Shown: positions 7,988 through 21,162 of the stretch, in pieces
Layout: each line of letters starts with the position of its first letter
How positions within the stretch are numbered: the first letter of the stretch is position 1
NCBI RefSeq assembly: GCF_002001105.1
Contig: NZ_MUNP01000048.1
Span: 1-64,000, forward strand
Source: Rhodanobacter sp. C06
Lineage (GTDB): Bacteria; Pseudomonadota; Gammaproteobacteria; Xanthomonadales; Rhodanobacteraceae
Length of the DNA: 64,000 nucleotides
Direction of reading: 5' to 3'
Notes under the pieces: model-generated
Database searches by the model: none
Told to the model about the DNA's origin: nothing
Seen by the model: only the letters and a program-made list of their open reading frames with translations
Program-made: the position numbers and the translations under genes

Positions 7988-9496
7988 TCAGATCTTGTGG
8001 ATGGCCAGCTGCTGCACCAGCTGCGTCACCGAGCTGTCCATCAAGTGGATCAGCGGCTCCGGCCAGATGCCGAGCGCCAGCACCAGTGCAGCGAAGGCGC
8101 CCAGCACGAGCGTCTCGCGGCCGCTGATGTCCTTCATCTCGGCCACGTGCGGATTGTGGATCTCGCCCCACAGCACGCGCTTGACCAGCCACAGCGTGTA
8201 GCCCGCGCCGATGATCAGGGTGAACGCGGCGAACAACGCGATCCACGGGCTGGCCTTGAAGCTGGCCAGGATCACCATGAACTCGCCCACGAAGCCGCTG
8301 GTGCCAGGCAGGCCGCAGTTCGCCATCGCGAACAGCACGTAGAAGAAGCCGAACCACGGCATCACGTTGATCAGGCCGCCGTAATCCTTGATCAGGCGAG
8401 TGTGCAGGCGGTCGTACATCACGCCGATGCAGGTGAACATCGCACCGGAGACGAAGCCGTGCGAGATCATCTGCACCATCGCGCCCTGCATGCCCAGCCG
8501 TGCCGTGTCGACGTCGCCGAGCTCGCGCGCCAGCATGAAGGCGATGAAGATGCCCAGCGTGACGAAGCCCATGTGTGCCACGGACGAGTACGCCACCAGC
8601 TTCTTCATGTCCTCCTGCACCAGCGCCACGTAGCCGATGTAGACGATCGCGACCAGGCTCAGCAGCACCACCACCCACGTGAAATGCGCACCGGCATCCG
8701 GCACGATCGGCAGGATGAAACGCAGCATTCCGTAGGTGCCGACCTTCAGCATCACCGCCGCCAGCACCACCGAGCCGCCGGTCGGCGCCTCCACGTGGGC
8801 GTCCGGCAGCCAGGTGTGCACCGGCACCATCGGCACCTTGATCGCGAACGCGAGCAGGAAGGCGAAGAAGATCCAGGCTTGCTCGGTGAACGTCAGCGGC
8901 AACGCCGCCAGCGTGCGCAGGTCGAACGTGCCGGCCTTGTGGTACAGGTACAACAGCGCGATCAGCATGAAGATCGAGCCGAGGAACGTGTAGATGAAGA
9001 ACTTCAGCGTCGCGTAGACACGGCGCGGGCCACCCCAGATGCCGATCAGGATGAACATCGGGATCAGCATCGCTTCGAAGAACACGTAGAACAGCAAGGC
9101 GTCGGTGGCGCAGAACACGCCGATCATCAGGCCTTCGAGTACCAGCATCGCGGCCATGTACTGGTGCGTCTTGTTCTGGATCACCTCCCACGCGCCGATC
9201 ACCACGAGGATGCCGACGATGGTGGTGAGCAGGATCAGCGCCACCGAGATGCCGTCCACGGCCAGGCCGTAGTGCACGTTCAGCGAGGCGATCCACAGAT
9301 GGCTCTCGACCAGCTGCATGCCGCCCTGCGTGGCGTCGTACTGCGGCAGCAGGAACAGGCTCACCACGAAGGTGAGCACCATGAACAGCAGCGCGAGCCA
9401 GCGCGCCACGTTGGGGCGGGCGGCACCGGCCAGCAGCACGGGCACCGCGCCGACGATGGGCAGCCAGATCAGCAGGCTGAGCAAGTGATTGAACAT
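7988..9496 (-). CDS. nuoM: NADH-quinone oxidoreductase subunit M
   Basis: 502 aa, about 14 membrane helices, antiporter-like proton-translocating subunit of complex I. Visible landmarks include GISVALILLTT, FFEAMLIPMFILIGIWGG, the LLAFAIKVPMVPVHTWLPDAH motif and DMKKLVAYSSVAHMGFVTLG. Glu in FEAMLIP and Lys in AIKVP are the residues tied to proton transfer in this family. It follows nuoL with a 15-nt gap and precedes nuoN with 12 nt, so it is cotranslated within the operon. Confidence 0.97.
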   Translation of the reverse strand: MFNHLLSLLIWLPIVGAVPVLLAGAARPNVARWLALLFMVLTFVVSLFLLPQYDATQGGMQLVESHLWIASLNVHYGLAVDGISVALILLTTIVGILVVIGAWEVIQNKTHQYMAAMLVLEGLMIGVFCATDALLFYVFFEAMLIPMFILIGIWGGPRRVYATLKFFIYTFLGSIFMLIALLYLYHKAGTFDLRTLAALPLTFTEQAWIFFAFLLAFAIKVPMVPVHTWLPDAHVEAPTGGSVVLAAVMLKVGTYGMLRFILPIVPDAGAHFTWVVVLLSLVAIVYIGYVALVQEDMKKLVAYSSVAHMGFVTLGIFIAFMLARELGDVDTARLGMQGAMVQMISHGFVSGAMFTCIGVMYDRLHTRLIKDYGGLINVMPWFGFFYVLFAMANCGLPGTSGFVGEFMVILASFKASPWIALFAAFTLIIGAGYTLWLVKRVLWGEIHNPHVAEMKDISGRETLVLGAFAALVLALGIWPEPLIHLMDSSVTQLVQQLAIHKI

Positions 9497-9511
9497 GTTT
9501 GCTTGCTTCCC

Positions 9512-11560
9512 TTATTGCGCAGCCAGCATCGGGCCGAACAGCCAGTACCCGCCGAGCAGCAGGATCAGGCCGATGATCATCGCGAAGGCGTACTGGTAGA
9601 GGTAACCCGATTGCAGCCGGCGCATGCCCGAGGCGAGGCGACGGGTCATGGCGGTGGTGCCATCGATCATCACGCCGTCGATCACCGCGGCATCGCCCGC
9701 CTTCCAGAACAGGCGACCCAGCTTCACGCCCCCGCGGGCGAACAGCACGTAGTACACCGCGTCGAACCAGTACTTGTGGTTGAGCATCTGGTAGAACGGG
9801 TTCAGCGCGTTCTTCAGCTTGTCCGCCACCGACGTGTTGAACAGATAGATGTACGTGGTGATCGCGAAAGCCAGCACCACCAGGCCGAACGGCAGGCTCC
9901 AGAAGCCGTGCAGTGCCATCGCCAGCGCGCCGTGGAACTCGTGGCCCATCTCGCCCAGCACGTCGTTCGCCCCGTTCACGCGGATGGCCGAGCCGAACCA
10001 GCCACCGAACAGCATCGGCTTGACGGTGAAGAAACCCACCAGCAGCGACGGAATCGCCAGCAGCACCAGCGGCAGCGTCACCACCCACGGCGATTCCTTG
10101 GGCGTCTCGTGCATGATGCCCTGCTCGTGGTGGCCGTGGTCGTCCATGTGCTCGACATGGTGGCCATGGCCGTGGTCGTGCACCACGGTGAAGCGCTCCT
10201 TGCCATGGAAGGTCAGGTACATCTGGCGGAACGTGTAGGTGGCGGTGACGAAGGCGCCGGCCATCACGCAGAAGTACGCATAGGCCGCGCCCCAGCGGTG
10301 CGACTCGCCCACCGCCTCGATGATCGCGTCCTTGGAGTAGAAGCCCGAGGTGAACGGGATCGCCACCAGCGCCAGCGAGCCGATCCACATGGTGATCCAG
10401 GTGATCGGCATGTACTTGCGCAGGCCGCCCATGTAGCGCATGTCCTGCTCGTGGTGCATCGCGATGATCACCGAGCCGGCGCCCAGGAACAGCAGCGCCT
10501 TGAAGAACGCATGGGTCATCAGGTGGAACACCGCCCCGGCGTAGGCCGACACGCCAAGCGCCACCGTCATGTAGCCCAGCTGCGACAGCGTGGAATACGC
10601 GATCACGCGCTTGATGTCGTTCTGCACGATGCCGATCAGGCCGGTGAACAGCGCACCGGTGGCGCCGATCACCATCACGAAGCTGAGTGCGGACTGCGAC
10701 AGCTCGAACAGCGGCGACATGCGCGCCACCATGAAGATGCCCGCGGTCACCATCGTCGCCGCATGGATCAGCGCGGAGATCGGGGTCGGGCCCTCCATCG
10801 AGTCGGGCAGCCACACGTGCAGCGGCACCTGGGCGCTCTTGCCCATCGCGCCGATGAACAGCAGCACGCAGATCACCGTGGCTGCATCCCACTGCACGTT
10901 CTGGGTGATCGCCAGCGTCTTGCCGACCAGGGTCGGGGCGGCCGCGAACGCGGTGGCGTAGTCCAGCGTGCCGAGGAAAGTCAGCACCGCGGCGATGCCC
11001 AGCAGGAAGCCGAAGTCGCCCACGCGGTTGACCAGGAAGGCCTTGAGGTTCGCGAAGATCGCGGTCGGCCGCTTGTACCAGAAACCGATCAGCAGGTACG
11101 ACACCAGGCCCACCGCCTCCCAGCCGAAGAACAGCTGCAGGAAGTTGTTCGCCATCACCAGCATCAGCATGGAGAAGGTGAACAGCGAGATGTAGCTGAA
11201 GAAGCGCTGGTAGCCCGGGTCGTCGTGCATGTAGCCGATGGTGTAGACGTGCACCAGCAGCGAGACGAAGGTGACCACTACCATCATCATCGCGGTGAGG
11301 CGGTCGACCATGAAGCCCACGCTGGCGTTGAACTTGCCGATCTCGAACCAGGTGTAGAGGTTCTGGTCGTAGTTCGCGGCGCCGCCCCAGACCAGCTGGT
11401 AGAGCACGTAGAACGACAGGCCGCAGGAAATCAGCAGGCCCAGAATGGTGACGCTGTGCGCACCGGCACGGCCGATCTGCTTGCCGAGGAAGCCGGCCAG
11501 CAGGCAGCCGACCAGCGGCGCCAGCGCGATGACCAGCAGGATGGATGTGGAAAGCGCCAT
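9512..11560 (-). CDS. nuoL: NADH-quinone oxidoreductase subunit L
   Basis: 682 aa, the most distal antiporter-like subunit of complex I, with the long C-terminal lateral helix that braces NuoM and NuoN. Landmarks: NLYTWFEIGKF, FFGWEAVGLVSYLLIGFWYK, GKSAQVPLHVWLPDSMEGPT, KRVIAYSTLSQLGYM, and HAFFKALLFLGAGSV. A His-rich insertion, 10 His in 24 residues, is encoded at 10109-10180 in the loop before the C-terminal helix region. The gene lies 4 nt after nuoK and 15 nt before nuoM. Confidence 0.97.
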   Translation of the reverse strand: MALSTSILLVIALAPLVGCLLAGFLGKQIGRAGAHSVTILGLLISCGLSFYVLYQLVWGGAANYDQNLYTWFEIGKFNASVGFMVDRLTAMMMVVVTFVSLLVHVYTIGYMHDDPGYQRFFSYISLFTFSMLMLVMANNFLQLFFGWEAVGLVSYLLIGFWYKRPTAIFANLKAFLVNRVGDFGFLLGIAAVLTFLGTLDYATAFAAAPTLVGKTLAITQNVQWDAATVICVLLFIGAMGKSAQVPLHVWLPDSMEGPTPISALIHAATMVTAGIFMVARMSPLFELSQSALSFVMVIGATGALFTGLIGIVQNDIKRVIAYSTLSQLGYMTVALGVSAYAGAVFHLMTHAFFKALLFLGAGSVIIAMHHEQDMRYMGGLRKYMPITWITMWIGSLALVAIPFTSGFYSKDAIIEAVGESHRWGAAYAYFCVMAGAFVTATYTFRQMYLTFHGKERFTVVHDHGHGHHVEHMDDHGHHEQGIMHETPKESPWVVTLPLVLLAIPSLLVGFFTVKPMLFGGWFGSAIRVNGANDVLGEMGHEFHGALAMALHGFWSLPFGLVVLAFAITTYIYLFNTSVADKLKNALNPFYQMLNHKYWFDAVYYVLFARGGVKLGRLFWKAGDAAVIDGVMIDGTTAMTRRLASGMRRLQSGYLYQYAFAMIIGLILLLGGYWLFGPMLAAQ

Positions 11561-11564
11561 CGGA

Positions 11565-11870
11565 TCAACCCTTCATGCTGTCGATTTCGGCGACGTTGAC
11601 CGTGCTGCGGTTGCGGAACAGCAGCACCAGGATCGCCAGGCCGATCGCGGATTCCGCCGCGGCCACGGTAAGGATGAAGAACACGAACACCTGCCCCGCC
11701 ACGTCGTGGCCGAAGCGGGAGAACGCCACGAAGTTGATGTTCACCGCCAGCAGCATCAGCTCGATCGCCATCAGCAGCACGATCACGTTCTTGCGGTTGA
11801 TGAACAGGCCGGCGACGGCGATGCAGAACAGGATCGCGCCGAGCACGATGAAGTGGGAAAGGGTAATCAT
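11565..11870 (-). CDS. nuoK: NADH-quinone oxidoreductase subunit K
   Basis: 101 aa, three membrane helices, a normal length for NuoK. The start [19 protein letters not shown] is the family N-terminus. The conserved membrane glutamates in [19 protein letters not shown] and [17 protein letters not shown] are present; they form part of the central hydrophilic axis of complex I. Its ATG overlaps the nuoJ stop by 4 nt (ATGA), indicating translational coupling. Confidence 0.97.
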   Translation of the reverse strand: MITLSHFIVLGAILFCIAVAGLFINRKNVIVLLMAIELMLLAVNINFVAFSRFGHDVAGQVFVFFILTVAAAESAIGLAILVLLFRNRSTVNVAEIDSMKG

Positions 11871-12505
11871 GGCTGGGGCTCCTGGGCCGGGGCGGCACCG
11901 GCGGGTCTCTCGGCCGCCATCTTCACCACGCGCACGCGGTCGCGCGGGTTGACCGCGACCTGCTCGCTGGCCAGCTGGCGCTTGCTGCCGGTGCGCTGGC
12001 GCAGGGTCAGCGCCACCGCGGCGATCACGCCCACGGTGAGGATCAGCGCGGCGATCTCGAACGGCAACAGGTACTGCGTGTACAGCGCCTTGCCCAGCCA
12101 CGCGGTGTTGGAGTCGCCCGCCGGGTTCGCGCCCATCGTCTGCGCGTGCATCACGCGCACGCCGATCAGGCCCAGCATCTCCACCAGCATCACCACGGCG
12201 ACCACCAGGCCCACCGGCAGGAACTTCACGAACCCCTCGCGCAGCTTCTCCTGGTCGATGTCGAGCATCATCACCACGAACAGGAACAGCACCATCACCG
12301 CGCCCACGTAGACCACAATCAGCGCGATGGCGAGGAACTCCGCCTCGGCCAGCATCCAGATGCAGGCCGTGCTGAAGAAGGTCAAAACCAGCGCGAGCAC
12401 CGCATGCACCGAGTTGCGCAGGGTGATCACCGCGAGCGCGGCGGCCACGGTAACCGCGCCGAAGACGTAGAAGCAGACGAGTTGGAGCAGGTTCGGATCA
12501 ATCAT
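11867..12505 (-). CDS. nuoJ: NADH-quinone oxidoreductase subunit J
   Basis: 212 aa with five predicted membrane helices. It carries the family signature [27 protein letters not shown] in the third helix region (the pi-bulge helix of complex I). The C-terminus is extended by a charged Ala/Pro-rich cytoplasmic tail ending EPQP. It overlaps nuoK by 4 nt and follows nuoI by 12 nt. Located in the quinone-proximal part of the membrane arm. Confidence 0.96.
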   Translation of the reverse strand: MIDPNLLQLVCFYVFGAVTVAAALAVITLRNSVHAVLALVLTFFSTACIWMLAEAEFLAIALIVVYVGAVMVLFLFVVMMLDIDQEKLREGFVKFLPVGLVVAVVMLVEMLGLIGVRVMHAQTMGANPAGDSNTAWLGKALYTQYLLPFEIAALILTVGVIAAVALTLRQRTGSKRQLASEQVAVNPRDRVRVVKMAAERPAGAAPAQEPQP

Positions 12506-12517
12506 GACGTTCCATCC

Positions 12518-13009
12518 TCAGCGGTACGCCGCGTCTTGCGCGCGATCGGCGGCGATCTGCTGCTCGAAGCGGTCACCGATCGCGAGCAGCTGCTGCTTGT
12601 TCACCACGTTCTCGCCGCGATGCTCGAAGTGGTACTCGTGGATGCTGGTCTCGACGATGGAGTCCACCGGGCAGCTCTCCTCGCAGAAACCGCAGAAGAT
12701 GCACTTGAACAGGTCGATGTCGTAGCGCGTCGTGCGGCGCTGGCCGTCGCTCTCGCGCGGCGCCGAATCGATGGTGATCGCCAGCGCCGGGCACACCGCC
12801 TCGCACAGCTTGCAGGCGATGCAGCGCTCCTCGCCGTTCGCGTAGCGGCGCAGCGCGTGCAGGCCGCGGAAGCGGTTCGACTTCGGGATGTGCTCCATCG
12901 GGTAGCGCATCGTGTACTTCGGGCTGAACATGTAGCGCCAGGTCAGCGCCATGCCCTTGAGCAGCTCGGCCAGCAGCAGGCTGTTGAAATAACTGGTTAC
13001 GCGTTTCAT
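12518..13009 (-). CDS. nuoI: NADH-quinone oxidoreductase subunit I, 2x[4Fe-4S]
   Basis: 163 aa from [20 protein letters not shown]. Two ferredoxin-type motifs, [12 protein letters not shown] and [12 protein letters not shown], bind clusters N6a and N6b, which pass electrons toward NuoB and the quinone site. The N-terminal amphipathic segment anchors it to the membrane arm. The start was chosen for the family N-terminus; it lies 8 nt after the nuoH stop. Peripheral subunit on the cytoplasmic side. Confidence 0.97.
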   Translation of the reverse strand: MKRVTSYFNSLLLAELLKGMALTWRYMFSPKYTMRYPMEHIPKSNRFRGLHALRRYANGEERCIACKLCEAVCPALAITIDSAPRESDGQRRTTRYDIDLFKCIFCGFCEESCPVDSIVETSIHEYHFEHRGENVVNKQQLLAIGDRFEQQIAADRAQDAAYR

Positions 13010-13017
13010 CGGCTTTC

Positions 13018-14034
13018 TCAGACCCCCGCGATGCCGTAGTACTTCATGCAACCGGCCACCAGCACCCAGACGATCGCGATCGGAATGAACACCTTCCAGC
13101 CCAGCCGCATGATCTGGTCGTAGCGGTAGCGCGGGAAGGTCGCGCGGAACCACAGGAACAGGAAGGCGAAGGCGAAGGCCTTGATGAACAGCCACAGGAA
13201 GTTGCCGTGGCCGATGAAGCCCCAGCTCTCGGGGAACGGGCTGAGCCAGCCGCCCATGAACAGGATCGAGGCGAGGAAGCTCACCAGGATCATGTTCGCG
13301 TACTCGGCGAGGAAGAACAGCGCGAACGCCGAGCCGGAGTACTCCACGTGGAAGCCGGCGACGATCTCCGACTCGCCTTCGGCCACGTCAAACGGCGCGC
13401 GGTTGGTCTCGGCCACGCCGGAGATGAAGTAGACGACGAACACCGGCAGCAGCGGCCACATGAACCAGCTGAAGATGCCCTTGTTGCCGGCCTGCGCGTT
13501 GACGATGTCGGTGAGGTTGAGCGAGCCGGCCAGCACCAGCACGCAGACCAGGCACAGGCCCATCGCCAACTCGTAGGAGATCACCTGCGCCGCCGAACGC
13601 ATCGCGCCGAGCAGCGCGTAGCGCGAGTTGGAGGCCCAGCCGGCGAGGATGATGCCGTACACGCCCAGCGAGGTCATCGCCAGCAGGTAGAGCAGGCCGG
13701 CGTTCGCGTTCGACAGCACCATCCTGGTGCCGAACGGGATCACCGCCCACGCCGCCAGCGCCGGGACCAGCGCGAGCAGCGGCGCGAGGTAGTACAGCGC
13801 ACGGTTCGCCTTGCTCGGCAGGATCACTTCCTTCAGCAGCAGCTTCACCACGTCGGCGAAGGCCTGCAGCAGGCCGAACGGACCGATCTTGTTCGGCCCC
13901 ATGCGCACGTGCATCCAGCCGATGACCTTGCGCTCCCAGTACACGAACATCGCCACGGCGATCACCAGCGGCAACACGATGCACAGGATGTAGATGATCG
14001 GCCAGACAAGCTGGTTGAGTAGCTGTTCGCCCAT
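13018..14034 (-). CDS. nuoH: NADH-quinone oxidoreductase subunit H
   Basis: 338 aa, eight predicted helices, the membrane subunit that forms the quinone chamber with NuoB and NuoD. Diagnostic segments are [39 protein letters not shown], and [20 protein letters not shown]. The start [16 protein letters not shown] is 5 nt after the nuoG stop. [14 protein letters not shown]-like C-terminal loop is present as [14 protein letters not shown]. Confidence 0.97.
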   Translation of the reverse strand: MGEQLLNQLVWPIIYILCIVLPLVIAVAMFVYWERKVIGWMHVRMGPNKIGPFGLLQAFADVVKLLLKEVILPSKANRALYYLAPLLALVPALAAWAVIPFGTRMVLSNANAGLLYLLAMTSLGVYGIILAGWASNSRYALLGAMRSAAQVISYELAMGLCLVCVLVLAGSLNLTDIVNAQAGNKGIFSWFMWPLLPVFVVYFISGVAETNRAPFDVAEGESEIVAGFHVEYSGSAFALFFLAEYANMILVSFLASILFMGGWLSPFPESWGFIGHGNFLWLFIKAFAFAFLFLWFRATFPRYRYDQIMRLGWKVFIPIAIVWVLVAGCMKYYGIAGV

Positions 14035-14039
14035 GTGCC

Positions 14040-16363
14040 TTACGCCTTGCTCAAGGTGATGGCTGCGCCGTAGGGCGGCAGCGTGGCGGTGATGTCCTGC
14101 GCGGCCTCGACCCACACCGCACCATCGGGTACGGCGTGATCCACGACCAGCGGCAGCGTCGTGTCGGCGATGCGAACCTGCGCGCCCTCGGCCAGGCCCA
14201 GCCGCGTGGCTTCGTCCGCGTTGAGGCGCGCGGCCGGCGCACGGTTCAACGGATGCGCATTGAGCGCAGTGGCCCGGCGCAGCACCGCGTCGCCACGGTA
14301 GATCGGCCAGGTGGCGAGGCGGACGAGGCCGGCGACCGGCTTGCGCGCGGCGAGCGAGTCGCGTGCCGGGGCGCCGCGCGCCACGATGCCGTCACGCAGG
14401 CCAGCGAGATCGTCGAACTCGAAGCCGGCGAGCCGTAGCAGACCACCCAGCGCACGCAGCACCTTCCAGCCCTGACGGGCTTCGCCTGGCGCCTTCGCAC
14501 CGGCCTGCACCGCCTGCGCGAGGCCGTCGACATTGACCAGGGTGCCGTCGGTTTCCGGCAGCAACGCGATCGGCAGGATCACGTTTGCCACCTCGCGCAG
14601 CGCGGGGCTGGCGTAGGCGCTGAACGCCACCACTTGCTGTGCGCCGCGCAGCGCGGCGAACGCGAGCGCACCGTCGGCGAAGTCATGCGGCGGCTCCACG
14701 CCGTACAGCACGTAGCCTTTGCGCGGCTGCGCCAGCATGGCAAGTGCGTCCAGGCCGCCGTTGCCGGGCACCACGCCGAGCTGGGCCAGGCCGATCGCGT
14801 TCGCGCCGACCGGCAGTTCGTCGTAGCCGGCGCCGGTGGCGGTGGCGATGAAGCGCGCGATCGCGCGCAGCCACGAGGCCTCCGGATGGGTGGCCGCGGC
14901 TTCGCCGAGGATCACCACCGCCCTGCCCGCCTTCAGCGCGGCGATCGCGGCGTGGTCACCCTCGTCGCTGGCCGCGGCGTTGATCGCATCGACCAGCGCG
15001 GCCGGCGCGGCGGCGCCTTCCGCGACGGCGGCGCGGGCCAGTGCCAGCAGCGCGTCGACCATGCCTTGCGGCGGCACGATCGCGGCGCCGGCCAGCTTGT
15101 AATTGAACTCGAACGCGGCCGGGTTGACCGCATACACCTTGGCGCCCTGCTTGGTCGCCTGGTGCAGGCGATGGTTGAGCAGCGGCATCTCGCGGCGCAG
15201 GTCGGACCCGACCAGCAGCGCGGCCTTGACCTGCGCCACCTCGCCCACCGGCAGGCCGAAGCTGGTGGCTACGGCGCTGTCGGCGAAGTCGAGCTGGCGC
15301 AGGCGATGGTCGACGTGGGCGCTGCCCAGGCCGCGCGCGAGGCGCAGCAGCAGGTCGGCCTCCTCGTTCGTGGTGGCCGGATGCACCAGCATGCCCAGCT
15401 CGCTGCCCGGCACGCTCTTCAGCGCCTCGGCGGCGACGGCGAGCGCGTCCTCCCAGGTGGTCGGCTGCCACTGGCCGTTGCGCTTCACTTCCGGCTGCTG
15501 GACGCGGTCGGCCGCGTACATGCCCTGGTGGCTGTAGCGGTCGCGGTCGGACAGCCAGCACTCGTTGATCGATTCGTTGTCGCGCGGCACCGTGCGCAGC
15601 ACTTCGCCGCGGCGGGTGTGCAGCCACAGGTTGGAACCCAGCGCATCGTGGTAGCCGATCGACGGCTTGGCGATCAGTTCCCAGGCGCGCGCCTGGAACT
15701 GGAACGGCTTGTTGGTGAGCGCGCCGACCGGGCAGACGTCGATGATGTTGCCCGACAGTTCCGTCTCGACGGTCTTGCCGATGTAGGTACCGATCTGCAG
15801 GTTCTCGCCGCGGCTCATGCCGCCCAGCTCGTAGCTGCCGGCGATCTCGCTGGTGAAGCGCACGCAGCGCGTGCACTGGATGCAGCGGGTCATCTCGGTG
15901 GCGACCAGCGGCCCGATATTTTCATCGGCGATGGTGCGCTTGCGCTCGGTGTAGCGCGACACGCTGCGGCCGTAGCCCAGCGCCACGTCCTGCAGCTCGC
16001 ACTCGCCGCCCTGGTCGCAGATCGGACAGTCCAGCGGATGGTTGATCAGAAGGAACTCCATCACGTCCTTCTGGAACTTCAACGCCTTGTCCGAACGCGT
16101 GGTGACCTTCATGCCCTCGCCCACCGGCGTGGCGCAGGCCGGCTGCGGCTTGGGCATCGGGCGGCCGCCCATCTCCACGTCCACCAGGCACATGCGGCAG
16201 TTCGCGGCGATCGGCAGCTTGCGGTGGTAGCAGAAGCGCGGGATGGCGATGCCGATGGCGTCGGCCGCCTCGATGATCATCGCGCCCTTGCGGATCTGCA
16301 CGGGCTTGCCGTCGACCTCGATGCTGACGAGGTCGGGGGCGACATTGCTGGTGGGCTGCGCAC

Positions 16364-16367
<4 letters not shown>
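14040..16367 (-). CDS. nuoG: NADH-quinone oxidoreductase subunit G
   Basis: 775 aa. The N-terminal quarter carries the iron-sulfur ligands: a [2Fe-2S] set ([15 protein letters not shown] and a later CATP), the H-cluster segment [14 protein letters not shown], and [10 protein letters not shown], with [13 protein letters not shown] completing a [4Fe-4S] site. The rest is a molybdopterin-oxidoreductase-like fold that in complex I has lost the cofactor role. Start [20 protein letters not shown] overlaps the nuoF stop by 4 nt. Peripheral electron-transfer arm. Confidence 0.97.
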
Positions 16368-17701
<1,334 letters not shown>

Positions 17702-17706
17702 CGTTC

Positions 17707-18234
17707 TTACTCCAGCCCGTCCAGGATCGCATCGAGCTTCTCGGTGGTGAGCCGCTCGTGGTAATGGCCGTTCACCGTCATCGCCGGCGCGTACACGCAG
17801 GCGGCGATGCACTCTTCCTCCTGCTTGAGGTAGACGCGGCCGTCCGGGGTGCTCTCGCCGAGCTTGATGCCCAGCTTCTTCTCGCAATGCTTCACCAGAT
17901 CCTCGGCGCCGTTGAGCCAGCACGAGATGTTGGTGCAGATCGCCACGTTGTTGCGGCCGACCGGCTTGGTCTCCAGCATCGAGTAGAAGCTGGCCACCTC
18001 GTAGGCCCATACCGCGGGCAGGTCGAGGTACTTCGCCACCGCCGTGATCAGCTCGTCGGTGAGGAAACCCCGGTTCTGTTCCTGCGCGGCGAACAGCGCC
18101 TGGATCAGCGCCGAACGCTTGCGGTCCGGCGGAAACTTGGTCAGCCAATGGTCGATGTGCTGGCGCGTGTGCTCATTGAGCACGGCAAGCGGATCGACGT
18201 TCCTGACCTGGTCGTAATGTCCGGTGGCTTTCAT
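17707..18234 (-). CDS. nuoE: NADH-quinone oxidoreductase subunit E, [2Fe-2S]
   Basis: 175 aa thioredoxin-like [2Fe-2S] subunit (24 kDa family). Cluster N1a ligands are visible as CTNISC and ECIAAC, with EVASFYSML and [18 protein letters not shown] landmarks of the family. It partners with NuoF in the NADH-oxidising module. The ATG follows nuoD by 21 nt. Confidence 0.96.
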   Translation of the reverse strand: MKATGHYDQVRNVDPLAVLNEHTRQHIDHWLTKFPPDRKRSALIQALFAAQEQNRGFLTDELITAVAKYLDLPAVWAYEVASFYSMLETKPVGRNNVAICTNISCWLNGAEDLVKHCEKKLGIKLGESTPDGRVYLKQEEECIAACVYAPAMTVNGHYHERLTTEKLDAILDGLE

Positions 18235-18255
18235 GCGTTTCTCCGTCGTGCCGGC

Positions 18256-19512
18256 TCAGCGGTCAACTTCGCCGAACACGAGGTCGTAGGTGCCGATCAT
18301 CGCCACCACGTCGGGCAGCATGTGCCCACTGACGATGGGATCGATCGACGACAGATGGGCAAAGCCCGGCGCGCGCAGGTGCACGCGGAACGGCTTGTTG
18401 GCGCCGTCGGAGACGAGGTAGCAGCCGAACTCGCCCTTCGGCGCCTCGACTGCGGCATAGGTCTCGCCGGCCGGCACGCCGTAGCCTTCGGTGAACAGCT
18501 TGAAGTGGTGGATGAGCGCTTCCATGCTCTCCTTCATCTCCTCGCGCTTCGGCGGGGCGACCTTGTAGTTCTCCACCATCACCGGCCCGGGATTGGCCTT
18601 CAGCCACTTCACGCACTGCTTGATGATGCGGTTCGCCTGGCGCATTTCCTCGACGCGCACGAGGTAACGGTCGTAGCAGTCACCGTTGACGCCGACCGGG
18701 ATGTCGAAATCCATCTCGGCGTACTTCGCGTAGGGCTGCTTCTTGCGCAGGTCCCAGGCGATGCCCGAGCCGCGAAGCATCGCGCCGGTCATGCCCCAGG
18801 CCTGGGCCTGTTCCGGCGAGATCACGCCGATGCCGACGGTGCGCTGCTTCCAGATGCGGTTGGTGGTGAGCAGTTCCTCGTACTCATCCACCTTGGTCGG
18901 GAAGTCGTCGGTGAAGGCGTCGAGGAAGTCCAGCATCGAGCCTTCGCGCCAGCTGTTCAGGCGCTTCAGGTCCTTGCCCTTGTGCCACGGCGACTCGCGG
19001 TACTGCGACATCTGCGACGGCAGATCGCGGTAGACGCCGCCGGGACGGTAGTAGGTCGCGTGCATGCGCGCGCCCGACACCGCCTCGTAGACGTCCATCA
19101 GTTCCTCGCGCTCGCGGAACGCGTAGAGGAACACCGCCATCGCGCCGAGGTCCAGCGCGTTCGAGCCGATCCACATCAGGTGGTTCAGGATGCGGGTGAT
19201 CTCGTCGAACATCGTGCGGATGTACTGCGCGCGCTCGGGCGCCTCGATCCCCAGCAGGGTCTCGATCGCCTTCACGTAGGCGTGCTCGTTGCACATCATC
19301 GATACGTAGTCGAGGCGGTCCATGTAGCCGATCGACTGGTTGAACGGCTTGGACTCGGCCAGCTTCTCGGTGCCACGGTGCAGCAGGCCGATGTGCGGGT
19401 CGGCGCGGACGATGGTCTCGCCATCCATTTCCAGCACCAGGCGCAGCACGCCGTGCGCGGCCGGATGCTGCGGACCGAAGTTCATCGTGTAGTTGCGGAT
19501 TTCCTGGGCCAT
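18256..19512 (-). CDS. nuoD: NADH-quinone oxidoreductase subunit D
   Basis: 418 aa, 49 kDa subunit. Start [21 protein letters not shown] contains the conserved GPQHPAAHG loop at the quinone site; [30 protein letters not shown] and the terminal VFGEVDR are diagnostic. It forms the quinone-reducing pocket with NuoB and is related to the large subunit of [NiFe] hydrogenases. It is a separate gene from nuoC here (4-nt gap), unlike the fused nuoCD of E. coli. Confidence 0.97.
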   Translation of the reverse strand: MAQEIRNYTMNFGPQHPAAHGVLRLVLEMDGETIVRADPHIGLLHRGTEKLAESKPFNQSIGYMDRLDYVSMMCNEHAYVKAIETLLGIEAPERAQYIRTMFDEITRILNHLMWIGSNALDLGAMAVFLYAFREREELMDVYEAVSGARMHATYYRPGGVYRDLPSQMSQYRESPWHKGKDLKRLNSWREGSMLDFLDAFTDDFPTKVDEYEELLTTNRIWKQRTVGIGVISPEQAQAWGMTGAMLRGSGIAWDLRKKQPYAKYAEMDFDIPVGVNGDCYDRYLVRVEEMRQANRIIKQCVKWLKANPGPVMVENYKVAPPKREEMKESMEALIHHFKLFTEGYGVPAGETYAAVEAPKGEFGCYLVSDGANKPFRVHLRAPGFAHLSSIDPIVSGHMLPDVVAMIGTYDLVFGEVDR

Positions 19513-19516
19513 CGAA

Positions 19517-20248
19517 TCAGTTCCTGCGCCAGTCGTCGGCGGCTTCGGCCTGGGCCTGCAAGAGGTCGGCATCGTCACGGATCACGCGCGGCACCAGCAC
19601 GCGCGGCACCACGGAGGTCACGGGTTCGTACACCACGCGCTTCTGCTCGGGGTCGTAGCGCACCTCGACGTTGCCGATCAGCGGGAAGTCCTTGCGGAAC
19701 GGATGCCCAACGAAGCCGTAGTCGGTGAGGATACGGCGCAGGTCCGGGTGGCCGTCGAAGACGATCCCGTAGAGATCGAACGCCTCGCGCTCGAACCAGT
19801 TCACGCCCGGCCAGATACCGGTCACCGACGGCACGATCGGCAGGCTGTCGTCCTCGCAGAACACGCGCAGGCGCAGGCGCTGGTTGTGCTCGATCGAGAG
19901 CAGGTGGATCACCGCGGCGAAGCGGCGCGGCTGGTCCACGCCGCGCGGGCGATCGGCCCAGTCGAAGCGGCCCATCGCCTCGCCTTCCACGCCGCGCGAG
20001 AAACCGGAGCCGCTGACGGTCTCGGTGTCCCACTCGACCTGGCCGTACCCGAGGTAGTCGATGCCGCACAGGTCAACCAGTTCGCTGAAGCGGAAGCCCG
20101 GCTCGTCGCGCAGCGCGGTGGCCACGGCGAGCAGGTCGGCTGCCGCCAGCTCGGCACTGGTTTCATTGCGCACCACGCTGATCTTCAGCGTGTCGCCGAA
20201 TCGCGCGGCCAGGCGCTCGGCCAGCGAGGTCTTTTGCATGTCAGTCAT
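19517..20248 (-). CDS. nuoC: NADH-quinone oxidoreductase subunit C
   Basis: 243 aa, 30 kDa subunit with the signature [32 protein letters not shown] region (family motif ERE-x-x-D-x-x-G). The ATG at 20248 has GAGG about 8 nt upstream, so it is preferred over an in-frame GTG 6 nt earlier. The C-terminal [13 protein letters not shown] tail is a lineage extension. Peripheral-arm structural subunit beside NuoD. Confidence 0.96.
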   Translation of the reverse strand: MTDMQKTSLAERLAARFGDTLKISVVRNETSAELAAADLLAVATALRDEPGFRFSELVDLCGIDYLGYGQVEWDTETVSGSGFSRGVEGEAMGRFDWADRPRGVDQPRRFAAVIHLLSIEHNQRLRLRVFCEDDSLPIVPSVTGIWPGVNWFEREAFDLYGIVFDGHPDLRRILTDYGFVGHPFRKDFPLIGNVEVRYDPEQKRVVYEPVTSVVPRVLVPRVIRDDADLLQAQAEAADDWRRN

Positions 20249-20257
20249 GGGCACGCC

Positions 20258-20805
<548 letters not shown>

Positions 20806-20815
<10 letters not shown>

Positions 20816-21162
20816 TCCAGTGCTCCCTTCTTCCAGACGTAGGCGAAACCGACCACCAGCAGCAGCAGGAACAGCGCCATTTCAATGAGTGCCACGAGGC
20901 CGATCTGCTTGAACACCACCGCCCACGGAAACAGGAAGGCGATTTCCAGATCGAAGATGATGAACAGGATTGCGAGCAGGTAGTAGCGCACGTCGAAGCG
21001 CGCGCGCGCATCCTCGAACGCCTCGAAGCCGCACTCGTAGGGCGCAAGTTTTTCCGCCCCCGGACGACGCGGACCAGCAAGCATGCCGACCGCCAACAGG
21101 ACGAGGCCGAGGCCGGCGGCCACGACGATGAACAGCAATACGGGCCAGTATTCGGCAATCAC
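20806..21162 (-). CDS. nuoA: NADH-quinone oxidoreductase subunit A
   Basis: 118 aa with three membrane helices and the conserved loop [25 protein letters not shown] broken here only for length; Cys in ECG is the redox-state marker residue of the family. Translation begins at GTG (21160-21162) with GGAGG about 11 nt upstream. First gene of the operon; the 5' region back to pilZ contains a perfect 8-bp stem hairpin at 21298-21320. Confidence 0.96.

Noticed and set aside
5970-10892. Long minus-strand open frame spanning nuoL-nuoN and the recombinase
   Set aside because: Out-of-frame shadow of nuo genes; low-complexity product.
6551-11599. Very long open frame on the plus strand opposite nuoN-nuoL
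   Set aside because: His/Gln/Arg-rich translation that mirrors codon bias of the nuo genes; antisense artefact.
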